The notes below the pieces were generated by a model that was not told where the DNA came from, made no database searches, and saw only the letters and a program-made list of their open reading frames with translations. The translations under genes were made by a program, and so were the position numbers. DNA of 64,000 nt from Flavobacterium nitrogenifigens. GTDB lineage: Bacteria; Bacteroidota; Bacteroidia; Flavobacteriales; Flavobacteriaceae. This document shows, in pieces, positions 1-6,737 of the stretch (within the stretch, counting starts at the first letter, position 1; each line of letters begins with the position of its first letter). The stretch lies in assembly GCF_003254565.1 (NCBI RefSeq), contig NZ_QJRI01000181.1:186001-250000 (forward strand), given 5' to 3'.

Positions 1-473
1 TCGTATTCAAACAAACTTAAATCATGTCTGTTTTCTGATTGTTCAGCTCTTAAACCTGTAATCCAAACTGAATTTCCTGCCAAAGCTTTTCTCAACGGAA
101 CTACTTTTCGAATAAAACAGCATTCTTTTCTGTTTTCAACGGAATCGTAAAAGCTGTTTGGTCCCTTTGTTTGAAGCAGATTTTCTACTGAAGCCGCTTC
201 TGGAAAATAAACCTCAATTGGTCTTTTGTATTTTTTTAATGTCTTATGAAAAACATCATACGTTTCCTGAAATAATCTTCCTGTGTCTAAAGTAAACACC
301 TTAATATCTGTGTTACTTTTTGCAATAAAATCGGTAATTACCTGATCTTCTTGACCAAAAGAAGTTGAGAAAATTACTTTTCCCGGAAATTCTTTTGCTA
401 AAAAAACTAAAGTTTCGTCAAGCGAAAGAGCTGCAGTTTTCTCTAATAATTCTTGTACAATACTCGCACTCAT
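1..473 (-). CDS. cysH: Phosphoadenylyl/adenylyl-sulfate reductase, 3' end outside window
   Basis: The first ~157 residues of an assimilatory (P)APS reductase, which reduces activated sulfate to sulfite in the cytoplasm. Visible signatures are the nucleotide-binding stretch FSTSFGQEDQV, the conserved FTLDTGRLFQET, the cysteine pair in KECCFIRKVVPL and TGLRAEQS. The CC pair is typical of the [4Fe-4S]-containing APS reductase branch; its partner C-x-x-C would lie past the window edge, so APS versus PAPS preference cannot be settled. The ATG is at 471-473, 27 bases downstream of a TauE/SafE gene, so the two probably share the promoter near 1450-1480. Family identity is clear. Confidence 0.93.
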   Translation of the reverse strand, partial: MSASIVQELLEKTAALSLDETLVFLAKEFPGKVIFSTSFGQEDQVITDFIAKSNTDIKVFTLDTGRLFQETYDVFHKTLKKYKRPIEVYFPEAASVENLLQTKGPNSFYDSVENRKECCFIRKVVPLRKALAGNSVWITGLRAEQSENRHDLSLFEY

Positions 474-500
474 AATATCTTTTTCTTTCTAAAATTATTT

Positions 501-1388
501 TTATAATAATTTAGATAATGTTTTTAAACTCAATAATATAATTAGAATCCCAACAGCAACCATCATTGGTTTTCTTTTGATTTTATTTACTAAATAAGCT
601 GCTAAAGGTGCTGAAACCACTCCTCCTAAAATCAGTCCGATGATAACCTGCCAGCCGTGGATTCCTCCAAAAAGCATAAAAGTAATTCCACTTGCAAATG
701 AAATCGCAAACTCAGCTGCGTTTACTGAACCAATAGTATATCTCGGATTTCTTCCTCTTCCTAATAAAGTTGAAGTCACAATTGGTCCCCAGCCTCCGCC
801 TCCAACTGAATCCATGAATCCGCCGAAAACTGCTAAGGCTCCTAACTTCTTAGTTTTCTTTTTTACAATATTCTTTTTTAACGCTTTTCTGATAATGATA
901 ATTGCCAAAACAATCATGTAAACTGCGATAAATGGCTTGATAACATCTCCATCAATTACATCAGACAATAAATAAGCTCCTGTAATAGAACCCAAAACTC
1001 CTGGAATCAATAAATGCTTTACCAGTTTTTTATTTATGTTACCAAAGCGATGGTGAGAAAGTGCCGATGCTCCTGTTGTAAACATTTCTGAAACGTGAAC
1101 TGCTGTACTGCTTACCACTGGCGGAACTCCGTAAGCCAATAAAAATGACGTTGAAGTCGCTCCATAGCCCATTCCTAAGGTTCCATCGACCAATTGAGCA
1201 AAAACTCCAATGGCAAAAAACACCAAAAACTCTTCATTAAAACCATTCACAAATCCATCCCACGTAAATTCTGCGTGATGATTGTATATTAAAACAGATA
1301 ATAAACCTACTAGTAAAACAACAGGAATTCCAATCCAAAGCTTTTCTTTAAAAGAATCAGCCGTATTTATTTTCAGTTCTTTTTCCAT
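501..1388 (-). CDS. TauE/SafE family sulfite/anion exporter
   Basis: A 295-residue polytopic inner-membrane protein of the TauE/SafE family, which moves sulfite, sulfonates or related anions. It starts with a hydrophilic ~15-residue tail, then about eight hydrophobic segments. The family repeat signature is seen as DGTLGMGYGATS around residue 70 and again as the Gly-rich GGFMDSVGGGGWGP around residue 190. It is the first gene of a probable operon with cysH, so a role in sulfite or sulfate handling is the natural inference; transport direction and substrate cannot be read from sequence. A palindromic operator candidate lies just upstream of the ATG. Confidence 0.85.
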   Translation of the reverse strand: MEKELKINTADSFKEKLWIGIPVVLLVGLLSVLIYNHHAEFTWDGFVNGFNEEFLVFFAIGVFAQLVDGTLGMGYGATSTSFLLAYGVPPVVSSTAVHVSEMFTTGASALSHHRFGNINKKLVKHLLIPGVLGSITGAYLLSDVIDGDVIKPFIAVYMIVLAIIIIRKALKKNIVKKKTKKLGALAVFGGFMDSVGGGGWGPIVTSTLLGRGRNPRYTIGSVNAAEFAISFASGITFMLFGGIHGWQVIIGLILGGVVSAPLAAYLVNKIKRKPMMVAVGILIILLSLKTLSKLL

Positions 1389-1420
1389 ATTAAAAAAATG
1401 ATTGAATTTGTTTCGAAAAC

Positions 1421-1482
1421 CTATTACCCTATCGGGTTAGTAGATTACTTTGCAAAAATACTACTTATTTCTAAATTACAAA
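1421..1482 (-). promoter_or_regulatory. TauE-cysH promoter with palindromic operator candidate
   Basis: On the minus strand there is a -7 box TATTTTTG (1453-1460) and a -33 TTTG (1479-1482), an 18-base spacer, matching the Bacteroidetes consensus. Just downstream, 1421-1443 holds an imperfect inverted repeat (arms CTATTACCC and GGGTTAGTAG on the + strand) that would overlap the first transcribed bases, a repressor-like position. The 13-mer CTATTACCCTATC recurs at 17689, upstream of another sulfur-regulon promoter. The Rrf2 gene at 2558-2968 is the obvious candidate binder (inference). The rest of the gap 1389-1704 shows only AT-rich sequence and the start region of the divergent TauE gene. 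Confidence 0.55.
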
Positions 1483-1704
1483 GCAATATTATTATTTTTT
1501 TAAAACTCATTTCATCTATTTATTGTATTCTAAAAGAGAGTTTTAGCAATTTTACTGTATAATTTCACAAATAACACCGTAATCCAAGATATTCAAACAA
1601 TATATACATCAAAAACATTTGTTTATTAAATACCTTTTTCTAATCTCTATAAAATCGATAGGATTATTATAAAATTGTTGTATTTTAGCGGCAAATAATT
1701 TTTC

Positions 1705-2487
1705 ATGGATTTTCAGATCGGTCTTGTAATTGCAGGTTTAGTAGTTGGTTTTATTGTCGGATTAACAGGTGTTGGCGGAGGCTCATTAATGACTCCTATT
1801 TTATTATATTTTAATATTCCGCCAACAACCGCAGTAGGAACCGATTTATTATACGCCGCATTTACTAAAGCAGGTGGTGTTTTTGTTCACAATAAAAAAG
1901 GCAATATCAACTGGAAAATTACAGGCTGGCTAACTCTCGGCAGTGTTCCCGCTTCTTTAATAACGTTATGGATTTTAAACAGCATTAAAACTGATATTGA
2001 AACTATAAATAGCGTTATTAAATATAGTTTAGGTTGGGCTTTACTATTTACCTCTGTTGCAATTATTTTCAAAAAAAGGCTTTTAAAGTTCTCTCAAAAA
2101 CATGCTGGAGATAAATTCCATAGCGAAAGCACTACACAAAATATGCTGACAATAGGAATAGGAATACTATTAGGAGCAACTGTAACGTTAACTTCTATTG
2201 GAGCAGGAGCTTTAGGAACTGTGACTTTATTTTTCCTTTATCCACTTTTACCAACACCTCGTTTAGTTGGAACTGAAATCGCACACGCTGTCCCTTTAAC
2301 TTTAGTTGCTGGAATTGGACATGCATCAATGGGAAATTTAGATTTAGGTTTGCTAGGACAATTATTAATGGGGTCACTTCCTGGAATATATTGTGGAAGT
2401 ATGTTAAGCGGAAAAGTTCCCGATCAGTTTCTTAGAAATGCGATTGCTGTAATGCTTTTCTTAGCAGGTTATAAATTGATTTTCTAA
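1705..2487 (+). CDS. Second TauE/SafE family exporter, divergent
   Basis: A 260-residue inner-membrane protein with about eight hydrophobic segments. The family's duplicated motif is visible as VGFIVGLTGVGGGSLMTP near the N-terminus and GATVTLTSIGAGALGT near residue 155, the two halves of the internally repeated TauE fold. It is only distantly similar to the other TauE/SafE protein at 501-1388 and is transcribed away from it, so the two are not a recent duplication. The setting next to cysH and an Rrf2 regulator suggests sulfite or sulfate transport, but the family also handles other organic anions. Confidence 0.85.
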   Translation: MDFQIGLVIAGLVVGFIVGLTGVGGGSLMTPILLYFNIPPTTAVGTDLLYAAFTKAGGVFVHNKKGNINWKITGWLTLGSVPASLITLWILNSIKTDIETINSVIKYSLGWALLFTSVAIIFKKRLLKFSQKHAGDKFHSESTTQNMLTIGIGILLGATVTLTSIGAGALGTVTLFFLYPLLPTPRLVGTEIAHAVPLTLVAGIGHASMGNLDLGLLGQLLMGSLPGIYCGSMLSGKVPDQFLRNAIAVMLFLAGYKLIF

Positions 2488-2505
2488 TACATCATAAATA
2501 AAAAA

Positions 2506-2532
2506 AGACCATTTCAAATTCAGAAATGGTCT
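2506..2532. terminator. Bidirectional intrinsic terminator
   Basis: Ten-base-pair stem AGACCATTTC/GAAATGGTCT, with an A-run on the left and a T-rich stretch on the right. It sits between the convergent TauE/SafE gene (+) and the Rrf2 gene (-), so it can end both transcripts. Confidence 0.85.
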
Positions 2533-2557
2533 TTTGTTTTATAATTAATAGTAGTTT

Positions 2558-2968
2558 CTAAAATGCAATATCTGCTAAAGAATTACTTTCTAATATTTTA
2601 AGTGTATTATCACGAACTTCTGTCATTAAACGTCGTGCCGCACAAGTTGATTCGTCGTCGCAGTCATCACATCTTTCGTAAAAATTATGACTCGCGCATG
2701 GCAATAATGCAATTGGCCCTTCTAGAATTCTGTAGACTTTTGCCATACTAATATCTTTTGGATCTTTTATCAGATAATAACCTCCGCCTTTTCCTTTTTT
2801 GGCACCAAGAAAACCCGAGTTTCTTAACAACAATAAAATACTTTCTAAAAATTTAATTGAAATATGTTCGCTTTTCGCAATTTCAGCTATTTGTACCGGT
2901 TCATTGTTTTCACGTCTTGCTAAATAAGTTAAAGCTTTAATTCCGTATTTTGTTTTCTTTGAAAGCAC
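2558..2968 (-). CDS. Rrf2-family transcriptional regulator with four clustered Cys
   Basis: A 136-residue winged-helix regulator of the Rrf2 family (IscR, NsrR, CymR relatives). The N-terminal winged-helix region reads KTKYGIKALTYLARR, with recognition helix SIKFLESILLLLRNSG and wing KKGKGGGYYL. After the dimerisation helix comes a cysteine cluster at C91, C100, C103 and C109, in the place where IscR/NsrR carry three [2Fe-2S] ligands, but with different spacing and one extra Cys. Translation appears to begin at GTG (2966-2968); no in-frame ATG is nearby. Its position beside cysH and two TauE genes suggests a sulfur or redox-sensing repressor of this region (inference). Confidence 0.88.
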   Translation of the reverse strand: MLSKKTKYGIKALTYLARRENNEPVQIAEIAKSEHISIKFLESILLLLRNSGFLGAKKGKGGGYYLIKDPKDISMAKVYRILEGPIALLPCASHNFYERCDDCDDESTCAARRLMTEVRDNTLKILESNSLADIAF

Positions 2969-3030
2969 TAATGTAAAATTTAGATTGCCGAATTTAATTT
3001 CAAATCAAACTCTTGCAAATTATTGAATAA

Positions 3031-3063
3031 CAAAAGTATGCTTTTTGTTTGAACTATCACAAA
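3031..3063 (-). promoter_or_regulatory. Promoter of the Rrf2 gene
   Basis: The minus strand reads TACTTTTG (3031-3038), an exact TAnnTTTG -7 box, with TTTG at 3060-3063 about 21 bases upstream. The predicted transcript would start about 55 bases before the GTG codon. Confidence 0.55.
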
Positions 3064-3090
3064 GAATAAAGTTAAATTCTACTAAATCTA

Positions 3091-3597
3091 TCAGATTACT
3101 TCCTTTTGTCCAATTAAATCTAAAGAATAAAAATTTTCCATATCTTGTTCTAAATCTTTTTTCTCCACCACATAAGTTTTAGAAAAAGAGTCATGCCAAA
3201 ATCTTGCCGATTTACTTAAAAACGATAATGCTTCAAAAGGAATTAAACGACATAAAGTTCTAACGAAAATAATTCTGAAACTTGGTTTTAAACCATTTTC
3301 ATCTACTACAACACTTCCAGTGACAATTTTCCCAATTGTTCTTCCAAAAAGACCTTCTAAAAACAAATAATAAAGCATTGCAAAAGAAAGATATGTCCCT
3401 ACTAGCCCAAGGCTTATCATAATTTCTACCCAAACACTATAAATATCCCATTGAAAAACATTACCCATAATTACAATCACAAGCGTAAAAACAAATATGC
3501 TTACTGAAATAAAAACAAAATCAATAATACCATTAAAGAAACGATCACGATCAGATGTCAACAATTTCTTTTCCACCACATATGTAGAATTATCCAT
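3091..3597 (-). CDS. RDD family membrane protein
   Basis: A 168-residue inner-membrane protein with the RDD domain. The conserved Arg and Asp are in RDRFFNGIIDFVF at the first membrane segment, and the loop signature GRTIGKIVTGSVVVDENG follows the third. There are about three hydrophobic segments and a hydrophilic C-terminal tail. RDD proteins have no single agreed function; some act in ion or osmolyte transport. It stands alone between the Rrf2 gene and a hydrolase gene on the same strand, and nothing in the context identifies a substrate. Confidence 0.8.
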   Translation of the reverse strand: MDNSTYVVEKKLLTSDRDRFFNGIIDFVFISVSIFVFTLVIVIMGNVFQWDIYSVWVEIMISLGLVGTYLSFAMLYYLFLEGLFGRTIGKIVTGSVVVDENGLKPSFRIIFVRTLCRLIPFEALSFLSKSARFWHDSFSKTYVVEKKDLEQDMENFYSLDLIGQKEVI

Positions 3598-3657
3598 TTT
3601 TTCACTTTGATTATTAAATATTCTAGATCCACAAAAATATACCTTTTAAAGCATTAA

Positions 3658-4170
3658 TTACAAAAAATTACTACAAATAAGAAAAGCATAATCTTTTTCC
3701 TGATACAAAATATGATCTTGATTTTCAATAATCTCAGTTGAAATTTTTAAGTCCAAAAACCACTGCATATTAGGTTTATTCAAATCTTTTTCACCATAGT
3801 AAAGTTTCACTTTACAACTAGGAATTTCAGTTTCGAAACGCAATCTTGTTGAAGAAACAGCCAGTAATTGTGTAATCTCTAAGCCTCTTAGAGATGCTTT
3901 CCACGCAATAGTTCCGCCAATGCTAAAACCTAAAATGGCCACTTTTTCTTTTTCAAAATCCAATAAGTTATTTACTGCTTTTTCAATTCCGCCATTCAAA
4001 AATTGATTATGGATTTCCTTTTCATCACGTGAAGAATCAATCTGAGCTAATTTTAAAATATCATAATATTGAACATCAAATTTAATTTCTAAAATTTCGA
4101 TATAATTCTGAATCCATTCAGGATTGCCTCCAAACAAATCTGACAGCAAAAGCAATCTTGGTTTTTTCAT
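3658..4170 (-). CDS. Alpha/beta hydrolase family protein
   Basis: A 170-residue compact alpha/beta hydrolase-like protein. The N-terminal strand KPRLLLLSDLFGG resembles dienelactone-hydrolase-like folds. The nucleophile elbow reads GFSIGG (G-x-S-x-G), and a terminal His follows in NQDHILYQ. It is shorter than a standard 220-280-residue hydrolase and lacks a cap domain. I place the start at the ATG 4168-4170; a TTG three codons upstream is less likely. Reaction unknown. A terminator separates it from the upstream transsulfuration gene. Confidence 0.7.
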   Translation of the reverse strand: MKKPRLLLLSDLFGGNPEWIQNYIEILEIKFDVQYYDILKLAQIDSSRDEKEIHNQFLNGGIEKAVNNLLDFEKEKVAILGFSIGGTIAWKASLRGLEITQLLAVSSTRLRFETEIPSCKVKLYYGEKDLNKPNMQWFLDLKISTEIIENQDHILYQEKDYAFLICSNFL

Positions 4171-4211
4171 ATGTTGCAAAACTAAATTAAGAAAAGTGGT
4201 TCTTTCAATAA

Positions 4212-4245
4212 CAAAGAAAGGGCTATTTCAAAAAAAATAGCCCTT
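4212..4245 (-). terminator. Intrinsic terminator after the transsulfuration gene
   Basis: Eleven-base stem (AAGGGCTATTT/AAATAGCCCTT), about 20 bases past the stop codon at 4267. On the minus strand it ends in a T-rich tract. It probably closes the metX-thrA-...-4267 transcript. Confidence 0.8.
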
Positions 4246-4266
4246 CAAAAGTATTATATTTTATGT

Positions 4267-5439
4267 TTAAGCCAACGCTTGTTTCAAATCTGCAATTACA
4301 TCTTCAACCGTTTCTAAACCAACAGAAACACGAACTAAACCTTGTGTGATTCCAACTGCTAATTGATCTTCTTCAGATAATTTGCTGTGTGTTGTAGAAG
4401 CTGGATGCGTAACAATTGTTCTTGTATCTCCAATATTTGCTGATAATGAGCAAAGTTGAATTGCATTCAAGAATTTTCTTCCTGCTTCGATTCCGCCTTT
4501 AATTTCAAATGCAATGATGTTTCCACCAGCTTTCATCTGTTTTTTAGCAATTTCATACTGTGGGTGCGATTTCAAGAACGGATATTTTACGCTGTTTACA
4601 TTTGGATGACTTTCTAAAAACTCAGCTACTTTTAAAGCATTTTCACAGTGTCTGTCTACACGAACTGCCAATGTTTCTAAACTTTTTGAAAGAACCCAAG
4701 CATTAAACGGAGATAAAGCTGGTCCTGTATTTCTTGAAAACAAATAAATCTGTCTGATTAATTCTGCGTCTCCAACTGTTACTCCACCTAAAACGCGTCC
4801 TTGTCCGTCAATTAATTTTGTTGCTGAATGGATAACCAAATGTGCTCCAAATTTAATTGGCTGCTGTAAATATGGTGTTGCAAAACAGTTATCGATAATT
4901 AAAATCAAGTTGTGTTTTTTAGCAATATTTCCCAACAATTCTAAATCGATTACATCAACTCCAGGATTTGTTGGAGATTCGGCGTATAATATTTTGGTGT
5001 TTGGTTTAATAAAACTTTCTATTGTCTCTGGCTTATTGATTTCAAAATAAGAAGTTTCGATATTCCATTTTGGGAAATAAGTCATGAACAAAGCGTGAGT
5101 AGAACCAAAAACACTGCTTGCAGAAACAATATGATCTCCAGAATTTAACAATGCTGCAAAAGTAGAATATACTGCTGCCATTCCGGTTGCAAATGCATAA
5201 CCAGAATCGGCTCCTTCCATTTTGCAGATCTTTTCTACAAATTCTGTAGTGTTCGGGTTACTAAAACGGCTGTAAATATTTCTTTCTTTTTCTTCTGTAA
5301 AAGAAGCTCGCATATCTTCTGCATCTTCAAATATAAAACTTGACGATAAGTATAATGGCACCGAATGCTCTAAATACTGAGATCTTTCCAATTGTGTTCT
5401 AATGGCTTGTGTTTCAAAACCAAATTCTTCTGTATTCAT
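4267..5439 (-). CDS. PLP-dependent O-acylhomoserine sulfhydrylase / transsulfuration enzyme
   Basis: A 390-residue member of the Cys/Met metabolism PLP-enzyme family. The pyridoxal lysine is K208 in VIHSATKLIDGQG. Other family marks are YSRFSNPNTTEFVEK (active-site Tyr/Arg region), ATGMAAVYSTF (phosphate-binding loop) and the C-terminal SLGDTRT-type segment seen as SANIGDTRTIVTHP. Length and motifs fit MetB/MetZ-type enzymes that put sulfide or cysteine onto acylated homoserine; gamma-synthase, lyase or sulfhydrylase activity cannot be told apart here. I chose the ATG at 5437-5439 because the 35 codons before it do not resemble the family. It lies downstream of metX, thrA and osmC-like genes on the same strand. 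Confidence 0.88.
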   Translation of the reverse strand: MNTEEFGFETQAIRTQLERSQYLEHSVPLYLSSSFIFEDAEDMRASFTEEKERNIYSRFSNPNTTEFVEKICKMEGADSGYAFATGMAAVYSTFAALLNSGDHIVSASSVFGSTHALFMTYFPKWNIETSYFEINKPETIESFIKPNTKILYAESPTNPGVDVIDLELLGNIAKKHNLILIIDNCFATPYLQQPIKFGAHLVIHSATKLIDGQGRVLGGVTVGDAELIRQIYLFSRNTGPALSPFNAWVLSKSLETLAVRVDRHCENALKVAEFLESHPNVNSVKYPFLKSHPQYEIAKKQMKAGGNIIAFEIKGGIEAGRKFLNAIQLCSLSANIGDTRTIVTHPASTTHSKLSEEDQLAVGITQGLVRVSVGLETVEDVIADLKQALA

Positions 5440-5625
5440 TGTGTTGTTTTGTTTTTTTGTTTTAACACGAATTGCACTAATTAGCACTAATTCTATTTTT
5501 ATATAAATTTCACAGAGACTCTCAAAGGAAACACAAAGCTTCACTAAGAACCAAAGCGAATTTCATTTTAAGAGGTCAAAAGAATTATCTAATTTTCTAA
5601 TTATCCAATTCTCTAATTAACTAAT

Positions 5626-6051
5626 TTATAAAGCTTCGTTGTTCAAGACAACTTTGTAATTAATTGTCGCTGTTGGTTCAACTGTTTTGGCAACTGAACA
5701 GTATTTCTCAAAAGAAAGTTGTGCTGCTTTTTTTGCTTTATCAGGATTGATTTCTCCTTCTAAATAAAAAACCACATCAATTTCTTTAAAAGGTTTTGCT
5801 TCTTCGATTTGCACACGTGTTCCTTCAACCTCAGCATTAAAAGAAGTGATTTCCTGACGCTGTTTTTTTAAGATCGAAATCATATCAATAGCGCTGCATC
5901 CTGCAACTCCCATTAATACTAATTCCATTGGACTTGCACCTAAATCGCTTCCGCCAAATTCGGCTCTGCTATCAACGTCAACTACGTGTCCGCGTTCATT
6001 TTTTACTTTAAAATGAAATGCGTCATTTACTCTGTTTAAAGTTACTTTCAT
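5626..6051 (-). CDS. OsmC/Ohr family protein
   Basis: A 141-residue OsmC-like protein. Family signatures are the Gly/Ser loop FGGSDLGASPMELVLMGVAGCSAIDMI, here with the single peroxidatic-type Cys in GCSAID, and the C-terminal EKYCSVAKTVEPTATI with the second Cys. OsmC/Ohr proteins reduce organic hydroperoxides using the two cysteines. In this methionine-enzyme operon it may also protect or process reactive sulfur species (inference). About 190 bases of AT-rich sequence separate it from the transsulfuration gene downstream. Confidence 0.88.
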   Translation of the reverse strand: MKVTLNRVNDAFHFKVKNERGHVVDVDSRAEFGGSDLGASPMELVLMGVAGCSAIDMISILKKQRQEITSFNAEVEGTRVQIEEAKPFKEIDVVFYLEGEINPDKAKKAAQLSFEKYCSVAKTVEPTATINYKVVLNNEAL

Positions 6052-6074
6052 TGTGTTGTTATTTTTTTGTTTTT

Positions 6075-6698
6075 TTATTCTGTATTTGAATCAATGTTTT
6101 TTGTTCTTTCAATAACATTGATTTTGTTTTCTATATTAATATGAAAATAGTCATTTAATAAAATAAATAGACCTATTGCCCATATAATTATTAGTGCATG
6201 AATACGATATTTCAGTATAAAACTATTCTCAATATTTCTATTTCTACTTTTCGCTATTAAAGGCAAAAAAATCAAAAAGAGAAGCAATGAATTCCACAAT
6301 ATTGAAAAAATCAACGTAAAAATAATGCTATCATTCACACCAGGAATTACTATTGATTCTTTGTTGTCATCGGGATCAACATAAACCATAATTCTTTTGC
6401 TTTCTTTTAAAACAAGAAACAAAGTATCATGATCTTCTATATTACTCAAGCCGTAGCCAAACCCGATTCTATTTCCCCAATATTTTTGCGCTCCTATTAC
6501 ATAAGAATATTTAATCGCAACTTCATACGAAGTACTTCCTTTTCTAGAATATGAATTCATATCGACTTTTTCGATATTCGCTGGAACTTGAATCCAATTT
6601 TCAGCCTGCACTCCCTTAGTTATGGCGTACAAACTAAAAAACAAAGTTCCTAACCCAACTATTACAAAAGGACCGAGAAATAATATTCCACAGCCCAT
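6075..6698 (-). CDS. DUF3592 domain membrane protein
   Basis: A 207-residue protein with an N-terminal membrane segment (GILFLGPFVIVGLGTLFFSLY), an exported beta-rich domain with the DUF3592-like pattern W-x-x-x-P-A-x-I near the start (WIQVPANIEKV), and SYEVAIKYSYVIGAQKYWGN. Two further hydrophobic segments follow. Function is unknown for the family. It sits between thrA and the OsmC gene in the same orientation and may be co-transcribed, but nothing ties it to methionine synthesis. Confidence 0.65.
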   Translation of the reverse strand: MGCGILFLGPFVIVGLGTLFFSLYAITKGVQAENWIQVPANIEKVDMNSYSRKGSTSYEVAIKYSYVIGAQKYWGNRIGFGYGLSNIEDHDTLFLVLKESKRIMVYVDPDDNKESIVIPGVNDSIIFTLIFSILWNSLLLFLIFLPLIAKSRNRNIENSFILKYRIHALIIIWAIGLFILLNDYFHINIENKINVIERTKNIDSNTE

Positions 6699-6737
6699 CC
6701 CTGCAAAAAAGTCTTAATTTTCAATTTCTACGTGCAA

